From contig JAJTUP010000003.1 in assembly GCA_021399435.1 (NCBI GenBank), forward strand, positions 992,001 through 1,056,000: a stretch of 64,000 bases of DNA, read 5' to 3'. This DNA comes from Diaporthe sp. PMI_573. Lineage: Eukaryota; Ascomycota; Sordariomycetes; Diaporthales; Diaporthaceae. Shown one piece after another: positions 12,110-22,379 of this stretch. Position 1 is the stretch's first letter. Each line of letters starts with the position of its first letter. The notes beneath the pieces are model-generated. The model was not told where the DNA came from. It saw only the letters and a program-made list of their open reading frames with translations, and ran no database searches. Both the position numbers and the translations under genes were made by a program.

Positions 12110-15100
12110 TCAGGCCTGATGACGACGGTCGACGTACACTGGTATGCCGTAGACACAGACCGCCGCGGCGTTGAGGTACTTGAACTTGCAGACGCCAGAG
12201 TTCCTCGCGCGGGAGACAGCCTCGGGCAGGGACGCGTCGCCGTATTCGCAAGCTGTGCCACCGCCAGCAACACCGACACCGTCGCCGTCCACCGCCTCCG
12301 CTGCTGCTCCCCTCTTGCGCGAGCCAGACCGCCCAGGCCTCTTGGTATCACGTGCCGCGGCGTCATCATCAGCACCACCAGTAGCAGCGACGCCAGTGGC
12401 TGCCTTGCCCTTGGCATCGTCCCTCCCGGGGAACGTGCCACTCGCGACCAGTCCCCACTCCTCATAGACCCTCCCCGTGTACAGGTCGATGTCTCTATCC
12501 GTCACGTCCCACAGTGTCCCCACCACGGCCGGGCACCCGGCCAGCATGTAGCTCCAGACCAGGCCGTAGCACTCGAAGTCGCCCACGTCAGCGAGGCTCG
12601 CAGAGCTGCAGCCCATGAGCAGTGCCGTCGCGCGACACTTGTCGAGCCTGCGGATCGTGCGGTTGCGGATGTACTGCGCACCGCCGCCGTGGCCCATGTA
12701 GAGCAGTATGTCCGAGGACGAGAGGGCGGCCTCGAACTCGGGCTCAGTGGGCGCCTTCTTGACGATGCGCTTCCACGAGTCCCCGAGCGTCGAGAGCGGC
12801 TCCTCAAAGGTGGCCTGCGTGTTCTTGAGGTCGCCGCTGCTGTTGAGCATGTACGTCCCGGAGCTGATCGAGACGTGGTGCCCTGCCGGATGCCCCCGGC
12901 CGTCCGCCTCTGAGCCTGTGCGTCGTGGCTTCTGCTCCAAAATTAACCTGCGGAGACATGCCAGCGACGGCACCCGGGAGACTGCTAGCCCCTGCATGCA
13001 CGGCAGTGACTCCCAGGGGAACGTGTGCAGAGACTTGTCCAAAACTAGAATCGTGTGGCTCCTAGTCTCTGTATCATCCAGGGTCTTAGCTTCCGCGTGG
13101 TACGAGTGGAGCGCGTCCAAAGTCTCCACCACCATGGAATCAAAGTCGATCTCATCGTAGGCATTGCGTTCGCCGTGGAATTGAAGAATATCGACGACAA
13201 AGTAGAGTAGATCATTGAGCATTTCGTCAAAGTCGCCTTCGACGCTCGTCGCGTCTCCAAATCCGACGAACAGTTCGAGTATTCTCGTGTCGAGAGTAAC
13301 CTTGGCAGCCGGGGCTTTGGTCTTCTTTCCGCGGACTTGTCGACGTGACGGCAAATGCTTGTCAAGGATGTTGGTGAAGCTTTTCTGGAACTTTGCAAGT
13401 AGCTTTGGGTGCCGCTTATGCTGCGAGAAGATGCCCTTGAAACCACCAAGCCATACCTGCTCGATCCTTTCTAGCAGCTCTCCCAGGCGTACGTCTAGAG
13501 CTTGCCGCTCAACCCACCAGGCTGTCTTTGCGCCCTTGACGGAAAAGTCTCGCTTGGTGTGGCAAGTCTCATTTGCCTGCTTGATGAGATCAAGCAGTTC
13601 CGTGCGACCTTGCTGGAAGTCGAAGACATCACTGTCAGCGTCCCGGGAGCTCGCCCGCTCCAAAGGGAGCCGGATCACAAACGGACTTTGGCCAGCCCGT
13701 AACTTTGAAATGCAAAGGTCGTGTTTGTTGTCGCTGAGTGAAATGGAAATCACACTCCACTCTTGAGGAATGATGTCGATATACTCGCGTTGGAACTTGT
13801 ATATGTCGACCACGGGGCTCAGGCTCGCTCGTCTTGTTTCCGGAGATCGTATATCCTCAGGCCACTCTAGGCCATTTCGTCCCGAGTTCTTCTCCGTGAG
13901 GAGCGCATTGTACTCTCTGCGCCATGTCAGGTTCCGCGCCATTTCCACGGCACAGGTGGCGTATCCTGGATGCCCAAGGATACCAGACTTCCTGGCCGAA
14001 GCTGTTGCCGCTGAGAGGAGAATCACGACAGTCTGTAGCATCCCCAAGGTTCTGCGTACTTCCCTGCCATCGCCCATAACGGAGGCCAAGGTATGAGCTT
14101 CCAGGAGCATTTCACGCGCTTCTCGTAGATTCTCCAAATACCCTTGAGTACCATGTGCTGCCTCTTTCTCTTGAAAAAGAGGGCCAATTGCGGACTTCGG
14201 GGGAGGAGATGCCTTGATCAATGAAAAGCGATCCGACTGCGGAATGGTGCTGACAGAAGGGAACGACAATGTCGACTCCTGTATGACAGAATAGACAGCA
14301 TCCTTGGACATTTGTTCCATGCTCTGCCCGAGAAGTGATGTCGCCGTTGTGAGTAGTTCGCACAATATGTTTGAAGCAACCTTGGACGACTGGCGGACCT
14401 CCTGTAATAGTTGCCAAGCTCCAGACCAATCCCTTTGATGAATCATCGACGAGGCTTTTTCGACCAGGACGGATGCCTTGAGAGACACGAGATACGCATC
14501 CTCGCGCTCGACGGTTGCCAAGCTGGTCGGCTCTGGCTGCTTCACTGCGGCTTTCTTTGGGGCGGTCCTCGCCGGTGGTGCCTTTGTTGTACGTGTCGTA
14601 GTAGCGACTGCAGTTGTTCGTTTGTTTCTGATGGGGATCCTTGTCTTCGTCTCGATTGCCGCAACCACTTCGCCTTTCGTAGCTCCTGCTTCGCTCTCAG
14701 AACCGCTTGCCATGCGACTCACCATCTCCTCTGCCGCCTTGATCATTTCCCTTTCCGAATCGAAATCCTTAATCTCGCGGTAAATGTTGCCGAGTCGGCA
14801 ACAGAGGCTGACGAGCCTGCTGGAGTAGTCGCCGATATTGAGCCTGGATCGAACTTGGCCCACCACCTTCAAAGCGTCCTCGAGCTTGCCGGCTCTGGAT
14901 GAGATGAAAGACATCCAAGCGTCACACTCGGCCAGATATGCTTCGGAACCAGCAGCCTGTGCCACCTTCTGAGCCTGTTCAGCATAGTACACTGTCTCCT
15001 GGTACATACCCAGGTGAGCATAAATGTTCGATAGGAAAAGAAGGCCCCTGAGCACAGGGTGTGCCAGTCTCCAGGATTCCGGTCCCGAAATAGCAGGAGG

Positions 15101-18100
15101 CGAGTCCTTACTCTTCTCCGTCAACGAACTCAAGGAGGCATCCAACTGCAATGAAGACTCATCAGCAGACTTGTCTGGATTCGCACTCTGTGCTGCTTTC
15201 GCCTTTTGCTCCAATCTCGCCCATTCCTGAAACAACACGCGAGCAGCATTCCTGGCATAGTTGAGAGCGCTCGGGGCATCGCCTCGGCCAAGGGCAACAG
15301 CGGAATACACCAACGATGCCTTGGCCAATATTGCCTTGCGATTCCTCGACCGGATGGACATGTTCATCGATGCAACGGTATCCTTTGCCTGAGATAGAAC
15401 CTCGTCTGCCTTTTCGATGCTCCCAACCTCGAGAAAGTACTCTGCGTGCGAGAGAAGAAAGCTCACGGTATCCTCACGGTACTTCGTCTCTCCTGGACTC
15501 AATGACTGCCGGGCCTGCTCCAGGATTGTTGACGCTTTGGTGGATTGGCCGACATTTGTTAGTTGCAGGGCGAGTGCTGCGGAAACCTGCAAGTTCAAGG
15601 CTGTGTCCAAGTCGACGGCTTTGTGGCTCAGGTCAGACGCAAGTTGCAAGGCATCCAACAGGAGGCTGTTGCGGTTCGACAGTCGGGCGTAGTCTGCAAT
15701 GGACTGCAAGTGTTCCAGCAGCCCGGGCAGGTCGTCAATTTGTTGATCAATGCTGGCTGAGCTAGCGAGGATAGATCGCCAAGTAGATATGGAATGTTCG
15801 ATCTGCTCATGCTTGGGGGGTTGACAAGCCAGAGCAGCCATGGATTGCGAAAGAGCTTTCATATGCGCAAGGCAGCCCTTCAGGCCATTATCCTCACCCA
15901 GGGCTGCATCACCACTGAGAGCTGCTGCCTCTTCGAACCGAGCCTGGATCGACTCACGATTTTGGGAGTCTCCTATATTGGCGGCCAGTAGTCGTGTCAA
16001 AATCCTCATCCTTCTCACTGGATATTTGTCGACCGAGCACAGCTCAAGAAGCGCTGCGATAGATGCATCTTGAGCCCCAGCACTGTTGGTGCCAGGGCTG
16101 TTCCTCAAGACAATAAATTCAAGCCGATGTTCAAGAGCAGCAAGTCGTTCGGGTTCGTCCAGATGGAGAGTCCAATCAACCCAGCCCTGTTCCAAACGGC
16201 CGATAGACCGTAATGAAGATGAAAGTTGCTCTGCATCTTTGCTGATGGACCAAGCTTGTCGAGGGGGAAGTTCCTTGGAGGCCTCGGCAACTGCTTGAAG
16301 GACGCCGTCTTCAACCAAGATATTCCTGAGGCTTTGCAACGATGTCAGCGCATCGTCCGATCTGCCAACGTCCCTATACAGCTCGCTGATGCGTTCCAGC
16401 TTGAAAAGGATCTGAGCTCTTGCCCGCTCCTTGCTCGAACGGTGTTTAACGCAATCGGTGGAGCGACGCATTGCCCGTAATGCAAAACCCATATTTTCCT
16501 TCATGTTGGCTTTCGATCCTTTGCTTGCTTCTATGAAAATGGTGTGCTGAATGTAGTATAAATGTGAAATTTTGGCGTAGTAGTATACGGAAGGATCAAC
16601 GGAGGCGAGGTCTCCGAGGCTGTCGAGAAGTCCGAGACAATCGTGTAGGAGTGAGTCGAATCTGTCCCATGCCATCCTTTTCTCGTCGATGCTCGTCTTC
16701 GCGAGCATCAGCGCCGAGTCCAGAACCTGAGGTGCTGACTTGACCATCATACTCCGTCTCTGTTCGTATCGAATGAAGCCCTTGGTATCGTCTTTGGACG
16801 ATGGTCGTTTTCCCAACCACCGAAAGCAGAACCGTGGGAGCTGATAGACAAGTTGCTCCAGGAGCCCGGAGAGTTCTGCCGAAGGTCGATATTTCTTGCC
16901 TTGTTCGTCACTCAAATCCCCATACAAAACATGCATGGCTGACTTCAGGGCTACGGTAAGGCTGTCCAGAAGATCGTCTAACTCGCCGCTATCGCCTCGA
17001 AGCTGCCCCTGTAGTCCTTCAACTACTCCCTGGAGTAACTCGTCCTGCGATGGATATTTCCATGGAATCTTGAGGCGATAGGCTAGCAATAGCGCTGAGT
17101 TTGCGCAACACTTGGCCGCTGAAGCCTGACTTGGGTCAATTGTTTGGCTAACCTTCTCGGCCCATGTGACTGCGTCGCTGTAGTGGCCCCCTTCCCGGGC
17201 CAGCTTGGCCAATACCTGGTAGATGCTGGTCGATGGCGATTTGGACGACTGTGCTGGGTCAAGCCTCTGAGACAGGATCTGGGTGTGAAGCTCATCGAAG
17301 ACGGCGAGGCAGCTCTTGTAATTAGAAGTTGTTGTCTTCCCCGTCCGTCGCACGTAGGCAAGCAAGCATTGTGACAGCGGTGCAAGAATGTCCTTGTCCA
17401 CATCACCCTTGTGGCCAGCTAGTTTCCACCAGCTTAATTTTGATTGTAGTGCAATGGCCTGAAGCTCAAGGGCGGCCAGTGGACTGATGGCGAGTTTTGA
17501 CTCCAGGGCTACATCGTCCTCGCTGCTTGAGATGCTTGGTGTCAGGGCCAGGAGAAGATTTGAGAGGGTTTCGAGCAGACGAGCAGATTTATCCTCCTCC
17601 GACTTGGTCGACCCTGCGGAGAGAAGTAGGAGATTTGTAGGCGAGAATTCATTACTTGGCCGAAGGTATCCCTGAGCCTTCTCGATGTCGACTGATCTCT
17701 TCATCTTGGCCATAATCCTCAGGACCTGCATCTGTGTGCTGATTACCAAGTTTAAAACCTGGCCTGATGGCTTGGCCCCACGGAATTCCAGCAACTCGGC
17801 CAGACTGAGGGATGAGGTGGTAGACACAGGCTTGGATGCCTTCTTGTCGACTGAAAGCAGGTCGTCCAATATCTTTTTGAGGAGGCGCAGTTCCTTCACA
17901 GCATGTTCCATCAGCCCCAAGCCAAGGAGCTTTGAAATCAGGGACGACATGCCCATTTCCAGCTGGAGCTGTGGCAGGTTGATTTTGCCGGCGACTCTGA
18001 GGTGCCGGAGTGCTGATAGTGCGACTCGGGCACATTCGACCGTGGACAAGCAGCCTGTCGAGGCATTCGGCTTGGGTGGTGACCGTGCGGGTTTTCTCTC

Positions 18101-18568
18101 GATCTCGGGGGAGGTAGAAACCCTGTTGATGGAACGGGGCTGCATTGGCGTCATGGGAGCCGAGTTCGATCGTCGGATGCGCCTCTTGGGAGCAGTCCTC
18201 AGCATATCCTCCGTCCCAGCAGCCGGCTCCCTGGGTGTGGCTGGTGCAGGCGCCTTGACAGCATCTCCGAGCGACTTCAGAGCGACGTTGATGATATGTG
18301 TTGCAAGTAATGCCTTTTCTCTTGCTGACAATTCCCCCTTGTCCTCCGTTGTTGCCTTCTTGGGGCCGGCCGTTCTCGATGTCGCGCCATTGCGCTTCGT
18401 GGTGGTCGTTCGAGCTGTCTTTGTGGTCTTGGCCGCGGCCGCGGAGGGGTCATTGTTGTCTCGGGGGAGGAGTAGCTCTTTGAGGAGAACGGTTGTCGCA
18501 GGAGTGCATGTTGCTATTGATGCGGCTGCTGTTTTGACCTGCTCAGCCTGGTCTTGTGGTGACGCCAT
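12110..18568 (-). CDS. Separase (ESP1/Cut1/BimB family cysteine protease)
   Basis: Separase cleaves cohesin kleisin at the metaphase-anaphase transition to release sister chromatids, and is held inactive by securin. The frame is a single exon of 2152 aa, within the normal range for fungal separases. The long N-terminal part is helical and solenoid-like with many Leu/Ala repeats. The C-terminal peptidase C50 domain is clear. The catalytic His1960 lies in LLYMGHGGGAQYI. The catalytic Cys1987 lies in ALLMGCSSASL (codon at 12608-12610), followed by SYMLAGCPAVVGTLWDVTD. The end, YLNAAAVCVYGIPVYV, is also typical. Residues about 2037-2105 are a Gly/Ala/Asp-rich low-complexity insert within the C-terminal domain. 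The start is the first ATG (18568). Basic, Ser/Thr-rich residues 40-160 could hold a nuclear localisation signal. The gene diverges from 19012 across 443 bp. Confidence 0.96.
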   Translation of the reverse strand: MASPQDQAEQVKTAAASIATCTPATTVLLKELLLPRDNNDPSAAAAKTTKTARTTTTKRNGATSRTAGPKKATTEDKGELSAREKALLATHIINVALKSLGDAVKAPAPATPREPAAGTEDMLRTAPKRRIRRSNSAPMTPMQPRSINRVSTSPEIERKPARSPPKPNASTGCLSTVECARVALSALRHLRVAGKINLPQLQLEMGMSSLISKLLGLGLMEHAVKELRLLKKILDDLLSVDKKASKPVSTTSSLSLAELLEFRGAKPSGQVLNLVISTQMQVLRIMAKMKRSVDIEKAQGYLRPSNEFSPTNLLLLSAGSTKSEEDKSARLLETLSNLLLALTPSISSSEDDVALESKLAISPLAALELQAIALQSKLSWWKLAGHKGDVDKDILAPLSQCLLAYVRRTGKTTTSNYKSCLAVFDELHTQILSQRLDPAQSSKSPSTSIYQVLAKLAREGGHYSDAVTWAEKVSQTIDPSQASAAKCCANSALLLAYRLKIPWKYPSQDELLQGVVEGLQGQLRGDSGELDDLLDSLTVALKSAMHVLYGDLSDEQGKKYRPSAELSGLLEQLVYQLPRFCFRWLGKRPSSKDDTKGFIRYEQRRSMMVKSAPQVLDSALMLAKTSIDEKRMAWDRFDSLLHDCLGLLDSLGDLASVDPSVYYYAKISHLYYIQHTIFIEASKGSKANMKENMGFALRAMRRSTDCVKHRSSKERARAQILFKLERISELYRDVGRSDDALTSLQSLRNILVEDGVLQAVAEASKELPPRQAWSISKDAEQLSSSLRSIGRLEQGWVDWTLHLDEPERLAALEHRLEFIVLRNSPGTNSAGAQDASIAALLELCSVDKYPVRRMRILTRLLAANIGDSQNRESIQARFEEAAALSGDAALGEDNGLKGCLAHMKALSQSMAALACQPPKHEQIEHSISTWRSILASSASIDQQIDDLPGLLEHLQSIADYARLSNRNSLLLDALQLASDLSHKAVDLDTALNLQVSAALALQLTNVGQSTKASTILEQARQSLSPGETKYREDTVSFLLSHAEYFLEVGSIEKADEVLSQAKDTVASMNMSIRSRNRKAILAKASLVYSAVALGRGDAPSALNYARNAARVLFQEWARLEQKAKAAQSANPDKSADESSLQLDASLSSLTEKSKDSPPAISGPESWRLAHPVLRGLLFLSNIYAHLGMYQETVYYAEQAQKVAQAAGSEAYLAECDAWMSFISSRAGKLEDALKVVGQVRSRLNIGDYSSRLVSLCCRLGNIYREIKDFDSEREMIKAAEEMVSRMASGSESEAGATKGEVVAAIETKTRIPIRNKRTTAVATTTRTTKAPPARTAPKKAAVKQPEPTSLATVEREDAYLVSLKASVLVEKASSMIHQRDWSGAWQLLQEVRQSSKVASNILCELLTTATSLLGQSMEQMSKDAVYSVIQESTLSFPSVSTIPQSDRFSLIKASPPPKSAIGPLFQEKEAAHGTQGYLENLREAREMLLEAHTLASVMGDGREVRRTLGMLQTVVILLSAATASARKSGILGHPGYATCAVEMARNLTWRREYNALLTEKNSGRNGLEWPEDIRSPETRRASLSPVVDIYKFQREYIDIIPQEWSVISISLSDNKHDLCISKLRAGQSPFVIRLPLERASSRDADSDVFDFQQGRTELLDLIKQANETCHTKRDFSVKGAKTAWWVERQALDVRLGELLERIEQVWLGGFKGIFSQHKRHPKLLAKFQKSFTNILDKHLPSRRQVRGKKTKAPAAKVTLDTRILELFVGFGDATSVEGDFDEMLNDLLYFVVDILQFHGERNAYDEIDFDSMVVETLDALHSYHAEAKTLDDTETRSHTILVLDKSLHTFPWESLPCMQGLAVSRVPSLACLRRLILEQKPRRTGSEADGRGHPAGHHVSISSGTYMLNSSGDLKNTQATFEEPLSTLGDSWKRIVKKAPTEPEFEAALSSSDILLYMGHGGGAQYIRNRTIRRLDKCRATALLMGCSSASLADVGDFECYGLVWSYMLAGCPAVVGTLWDVTDRDIDLYTGRVYEEWGLVASGTFPGRDDAKGKAATGVAATGGADDDAAARDTKRPGRSGSRKRGAAAEAVDGDGVGVAGGGTACEYGDASLPEAVSRARNSGVCKFKYLNAAAVCVYGIPVYVDRRHQA

Positions 18569-19011
18569 GTAAAACTCTTTGAAAGATGAGGGTGACTGCT
18601 AATCATATCATGACCAGGACTGCAGAGGATATTTTGAGTAACGTCTGAAAGAATGAGAGCAAACAGCAACAAGCAATCGCAAATGCAAAATGCAGATATA
18701 CAGTGCAGCAATGGTTCATGAAATTCATGTGTGAACAAGGAAAGCCGGAGTCAATCAAAGCTCACCCGCCCGCCTCGGGCTGGGGCTGGGGCTGGTTGGC
18801 ACAGCAACCAGAGGAGCTGTCCCGATCTACCGGTGCAGGGGTCCAACTTAATGGTCTAGCTAATTCTACCATGTGGGCAGATCCCCAGTTGCGACTTTGT
18901 CAATCTCCTACGAATTTCTGCGTCTGCCACCGTCTGCTATCCCGCAGAGCCTGTAGCAATCTTCCAAGCTCTTCTGAACACCTCCCGCGAAGAACCATCA
19001 CAGAAACCACC
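18569..19011. promoter_or_regulatory. Shared divergent promoter interval of separase and the 19012 gene
   Basis: 443 bp separate the two start codons. No coding sequence is seen, and no individual factor site can be assigned with confidence. Confidence 0.5.
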
Positions 19012-19721
19012 ATGGACCGACTCGCGATACGAAGGATAGCTACACGGTCGCCCGCTCTCTCCCGACCGACGGCAGCACGGAGCATGATCCTCCAGACACC
19101 CCGACACAACACGCGCCTCATCAGCATGCAGCCGCGCATCGCCGAGACGTCCTTCTGGAAGTCCCTGATCCCAAAGCCGCTGCGCTCCGAGAACAGGGCG
19201 GGCGACCCAACAACAAAAAAGGCCAAGTCGAAGAAGGATTGGAACCCGGCGACGTTCTTCATCGTAATCTTCCTGCTGATCGGCTCCATGTCGATCCAGA
19301 TGATCTCGCTGCGCAAGAACTTCGACGCCTTCATGCGCCGCTCCGACGTGCGCATCGGCCTGCTGCGGGAGGTCGTCGAGAGGGTCCAGAACGGGGAGAA
19401 GGTCGACGTCGAGAAGGTCCTTGGCGCGGGCGACCCGGAGATGGAGGCTGAGTGGGAAGAAGGTACGTTGAGACCCGCGCGGGCTAAAGGAGGGTTTTGT
19501 GGGCACACACACACACACACACACACACTGACACGCAGACAGTTCTGAACGAGATCGAGAGGGATAGCGCGTCACGGAGCCAGAAGAAACAGGACAAGGC
19601 CAAGGCCAAGGCACCTGCACCCTCACCACCGGTCGCGAAGGCTGTCCCAGTGGCAGGACCCAAGACGGAACCTGCACCTGCGCAAGAGCCGGCGAAAGGA
19701 CGCACGGCGTACTTCTTCTGA
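19012..19721 (+). CDS. Small mitochondrial-type single-pass membrane protein (DUF5321-like, unknown function)
   Basis: Read as join(19012..19462, 19543..19721), 209 aa. The first 45 residues are rich in Arg/Ser/Thr and nearly free of acidic residues (MDRLAIRRIATRSPAL), as in a mitochondrial presequence. One hydrophobic segment (ATFFIVIFLLIGSMSIQMISL, residues about 82-102) is followed by a charged, helical stretch (FMRRSDVRIGLLREVVERVQNGEKVDVEKVL) and an Ala/Pro/Lys-rich tail. It resembles the fungal family I recall as DUF5321 and, in general plan, inner-membrane assembly factors; both are family memory, not a search. The 80-bp intron (19463-19542) contains a CA microsatellite and two candidate acceptors; the downstream one keeps VLNEIERD in frame. 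The 3' end converges on the sirtuin gene with 53 bp between stop codons. Confidence 0.75.
19504..19528. repeat. (CA)n microsatellite inside an intron
   Basis: About 12 CA dinucleotides occupy the second half of the 19463-19542 intron, ending about 10-14 bp before the two possible acceptor AGs (19537-19538 and 19541-19542). Confidence 0.95.
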
Positions 19722-19774
19722 GATCTATCGTTGCTATGCAAGACGGGATTTCGCTATGAGTCGGGGCAGATTTA

Positions 19775-20983
19775 TCATGACAACATATCTTTGAATACAC
19801 CGGCACCCCTGCTGTCCATTTGGGTGGCATCGTTGGGGGCGGGTTCCTCCGGAGCTGACCGCCGCAAGGCACCGACCAGATCCGGGAGTAACCGCTCCGT
19901 GGTCATGTCTATCCTCACCCCCTCGGCCCCGCTCTGGCCGGCATGCAGGTCGGTGATGAAGGTCTCCTCTCCCCTCACGCCGCCCATATTTACGATGGCA
20001 ATGGGCATCCCCCGGTCCTTGGCCCGCTTAGCCAGCCTCCAGGCCGAGTACGTGGCAAGCGAGGTGGCCAGCACGAGCATCCTGCCAGACCCGTCTACGG
20101 CCTGCTCCGCCGCCTCCTTAACGCTGCTCGGTATGCTCTCGCCGAACATGATGACCGCTGGCTTGAGGATGCCCGCGGTGCTAGGCGACGCCCACGCACC
20201 GTCATGGTCAACCTCTACCCTATGCCGCGTCCCATCTGGCGCAGGCGGCGGGGTGGCCAGGCAATGTTGGCAGGCCGGGTAGCGGAATGTGGTGTAGGGG
20301 GCATCCGGGAGGTCCACATCTCCGTCCGGGTTCGTGCGCATCCCGCGGGCCCGCCTCTCGTCCGGGTTCTCCGTGTCGAGGGCGCCCGAGGCGATTGCCG
20401 CCGCGAGGAACGCGGCCCACGCCGGGTTCAGCCGGGCCAGGTCCTCCTGGAAGACATCCCGCGGGAACTCGTGGTGGCAGGACGTGCACACCAGCGACCT
20501 TAGATAGCCGTGAAGCTCCAGGGTTGGGATGTCCGGGTGGGCCTTTGGGTGAAATGAATCCACGTTCTGAGTAATGACGTTCCGCACGTTGCTGTAGCGG
20601 CCCAGATCTCTGACGGCGTAGTGGGCTGCATTCGGCTGTGCCTTGTTCAAAGTAGTCCAGCCCAGGAACGAGCGGGCCCAGTACCGCTTCCTCGCCTCGT
20701 GTGAGGTCAGAAACTCATGGTAGTAGATGGGACGGTATGTCTTGTTCAGACGGTAAGTCCCGTTTGTGCCCCGGTAATCTGCCAGCCCGGACGCGACGGA
20801 CAGCCCGGCGCCGGAGAGGACGACAGTGCGGTCGGGGAAGCCCCGTCTCCGCGGGAGGGGAGAGGTGAGGAACTCGCCCAGCGCGGTGACAGCCCCCTGG
20901 AGGGTGTTGGCCGAGGCCGGGACCACGGGCGGCGGAGCGAACTCAGCAGTATAGGGGATGCGCAGGAGGGACTTCTTCATCAT
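19775..20983 (-). CDS. SIRT4-like class II sirtuin, NAD-dependent protein deacylase / ADP-ribosyltransferase
   Basis: A Sir2-family enzyme of 402 aa that would use NAD+ to remove lysine acyl groups or transfer ADP-ribose. Class II sirtuins are usually mitochondrial. Visible motifs (counted from the ATG at 20983): GAGLSVASGLADYRG at residues 58-72 (NAD binding), TQNVDSFH at 138-145 and catalytic His158 in LELHGYL. The zinc ligands are C166 and C169 plus a later CQHC pair; PAVIMFGESIP and SLATYSAWRLA follow. About 60 residues between the two Cys pairs form a longer zinc-module insert than in bacterial enzymes. The open frame runs further upstream only from a TTG, so the first ATG (20983, with a second directly after) is taken as the start. 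The N-terminal sequence KKSLLRIPYT is basic but short. Neighbours: convergent with 19012, divergent from the CDF transporter. Confidence 0.93.
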   Translation of the reverse strand: MMKKSLLRIPYTAEFAPPPVVPASANTLQGAVTALGEFLTSPLPRRRGFPDRTVVLSGAGLSVASGLADYRGTNGTYRLNKTYRPIYYHEFLTSHEARKRYWARSFLGWTTLNKAQPNAAHYAVRDLGRYSNVRNVITQNVDSFHPKAHPDIPTLELHGYLRSLVCTSCHHEFPRDVFQEDLARLNPAWAAFLAAAIASGALDTENPDERRARGMRTNPDGDVDLPDAPYTTFRYPACQHCLATPPPAPDGTRHRVEVDHDGAWASPSTAGILKPAVIMFGESIPSSVKEAAEQAVDGSGRMLVLATSLATYSAWRLAKRAKDRGMPIAIVNMGGVRGEETFITDLHAGQSGAEGVRIDMTTERLLPDLVGALRRSAPEEPAPNDATQMDSRGAGVFKDMLS

Positions 20984-21849
20984 CCTCCTTCCCTTTTCTA
21001 TTTGCAGTCCCGAGACTAGACACGCAGGGTACGTAAGCCCTTCCGTGTACGCGTATGCGGTCCCTGCGGCCAAGACTTTTTCCGTTGTGGGATGGGTATA
21101 GGATATGGAGAGAGATGTTCAGGGGCTGGCTGTGCCGGGGGAAACGAAAGAAACGGATCTGGCTGGATAGAAGCCCTGGTCCAGGCGTGCAGAGATCAAT
21201 GCAACATGGGGCGGAGTGAGGAAGAGTGTGTATAGTATAGAGTGCACTGCAGTACAGTATGTCGGGACGAGGTGGGAGCACACCGGTTGAGAGCGCAGAG
21301 ATTATACCAAATGCTTCTGGTTTGGGCAGGTCGTCGTCGTCATGACGCCCCATAGGCTCCATGGATACTGGTGGTTTCCCTAGGGGCGGTTCGGCAGAGC
21401 CACGCCAGGAAAAGTAAAGGCCCAGGGCCGCCCACCCCGTTCCGCAATAAGGCAACGCAACCCTGGGACGCCTCATGCCGAGGGACCCCATTTCCCGAAG
21501 GAAGACCCCCCACCTATCACTCACTGCCTACTACTGTTACCGCAGCAGACAATGCCATTCTGATCCCTCTATTCAAAATGGCCCGCAGCTCACTGGACGG
21601 GTCAGCGTTCATCCCCCTCCCCCCTACCACTACTGCATTGGGCTTAAGGCAGCATTCAGCGAGTGGTGTGGCAGTTGTTGGCTTGCAGGGCACGGCAGAT
21701 TGTCAGGAACAAGGTTTAGAAGGTGCTGTCAAGTGATGCTTATTATGCTTGTCTATATGTGTATACATGCATGGCTTGCATGTGGCAAGGTACCGTGGCT
21801 ATTCTTGTTCAGGTCTGTGCCTGGATTTAGTTGAGATTTGTAGAGAGGC

Positions 21850-21886
<37 letters not shown>
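21850..21886. repeat. (GA)n microsatellite
   Basis: An almost pure GA run of about 36 bp in the intergenic interval; the minus strand reads as a CT tract. Confidence 0.95.
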
Positions 21887-21890
<4 letters not shown>

Positions 21891-22157
21891 CGGGTAGATT
21901 CTATAGGATGACCTGGTGTGGAAGGGACCGCTGCGAGCTGCCGTAATCCTCTCTTAGGGTGGCCGGCTCGGCGACTGACTCTGCACTGCAGGAAGGCGGA
22001 AAACCCAACATCTCTCTCAGGAGGATCTTGCTGGCATTGGATACTTCCTCCTGTACAGTATGCGCCAGACAGACCGTGTTTCCAATCTTTCCTTGGTTCG
22101 TGCTCTGCGCGACTAAGCCTCTTTTCCACGCACATCCGGGACCCCCCAATCCGCCGC

Positions 22158-22196
22158 ACATTACCTTACATTACCTTACATTACTGTACATTACAC
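22158..22196. repeat. Tandem 10-bp repeat, unit TTACCTTACA
   Basis: Two perfect copies followed by two diverged copies, about 180-220 bp before the presumed transporter start. Confidence 0.9.
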
Positions 22197-22379
22197 CACA
22201 CTACCCTACACGCACTAAGGACCGAGCCTACCTACCTACTCTACCACAGTACTACTACTTTTACACATTGAGGCGCATTGTCCACACACCCACTTGCGCG
22301 TCGCCTCGTCCTGTTTTTGTTTCTCCCTCCCGCTCCTGAACCCCAGTTACAAGGTTGTTTCGGCGTGGCCTCTCGATTG

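Larger units (their letters stand above)
20984..22379. promoter_or_regulatory. Divergent promoter interval between the sirtuin and the CDF transporter
   Basis: About 1.4 kb with no supported gene. It holds a GA tract at 21850-21886 and a 10-bp tandem repeat (unit TTACCTTACA, four copies with decay) at 22158-22196. Both lie on the transporter side and could be promoter or leader sequence. Confidence 0.5.

Noticed and set aside
20984..21073. Upstream extension of the sirtuin frame
   Set aside because: It opens only from a TTG; the first ATG is at 20983 and matches where conserved sequence begins.
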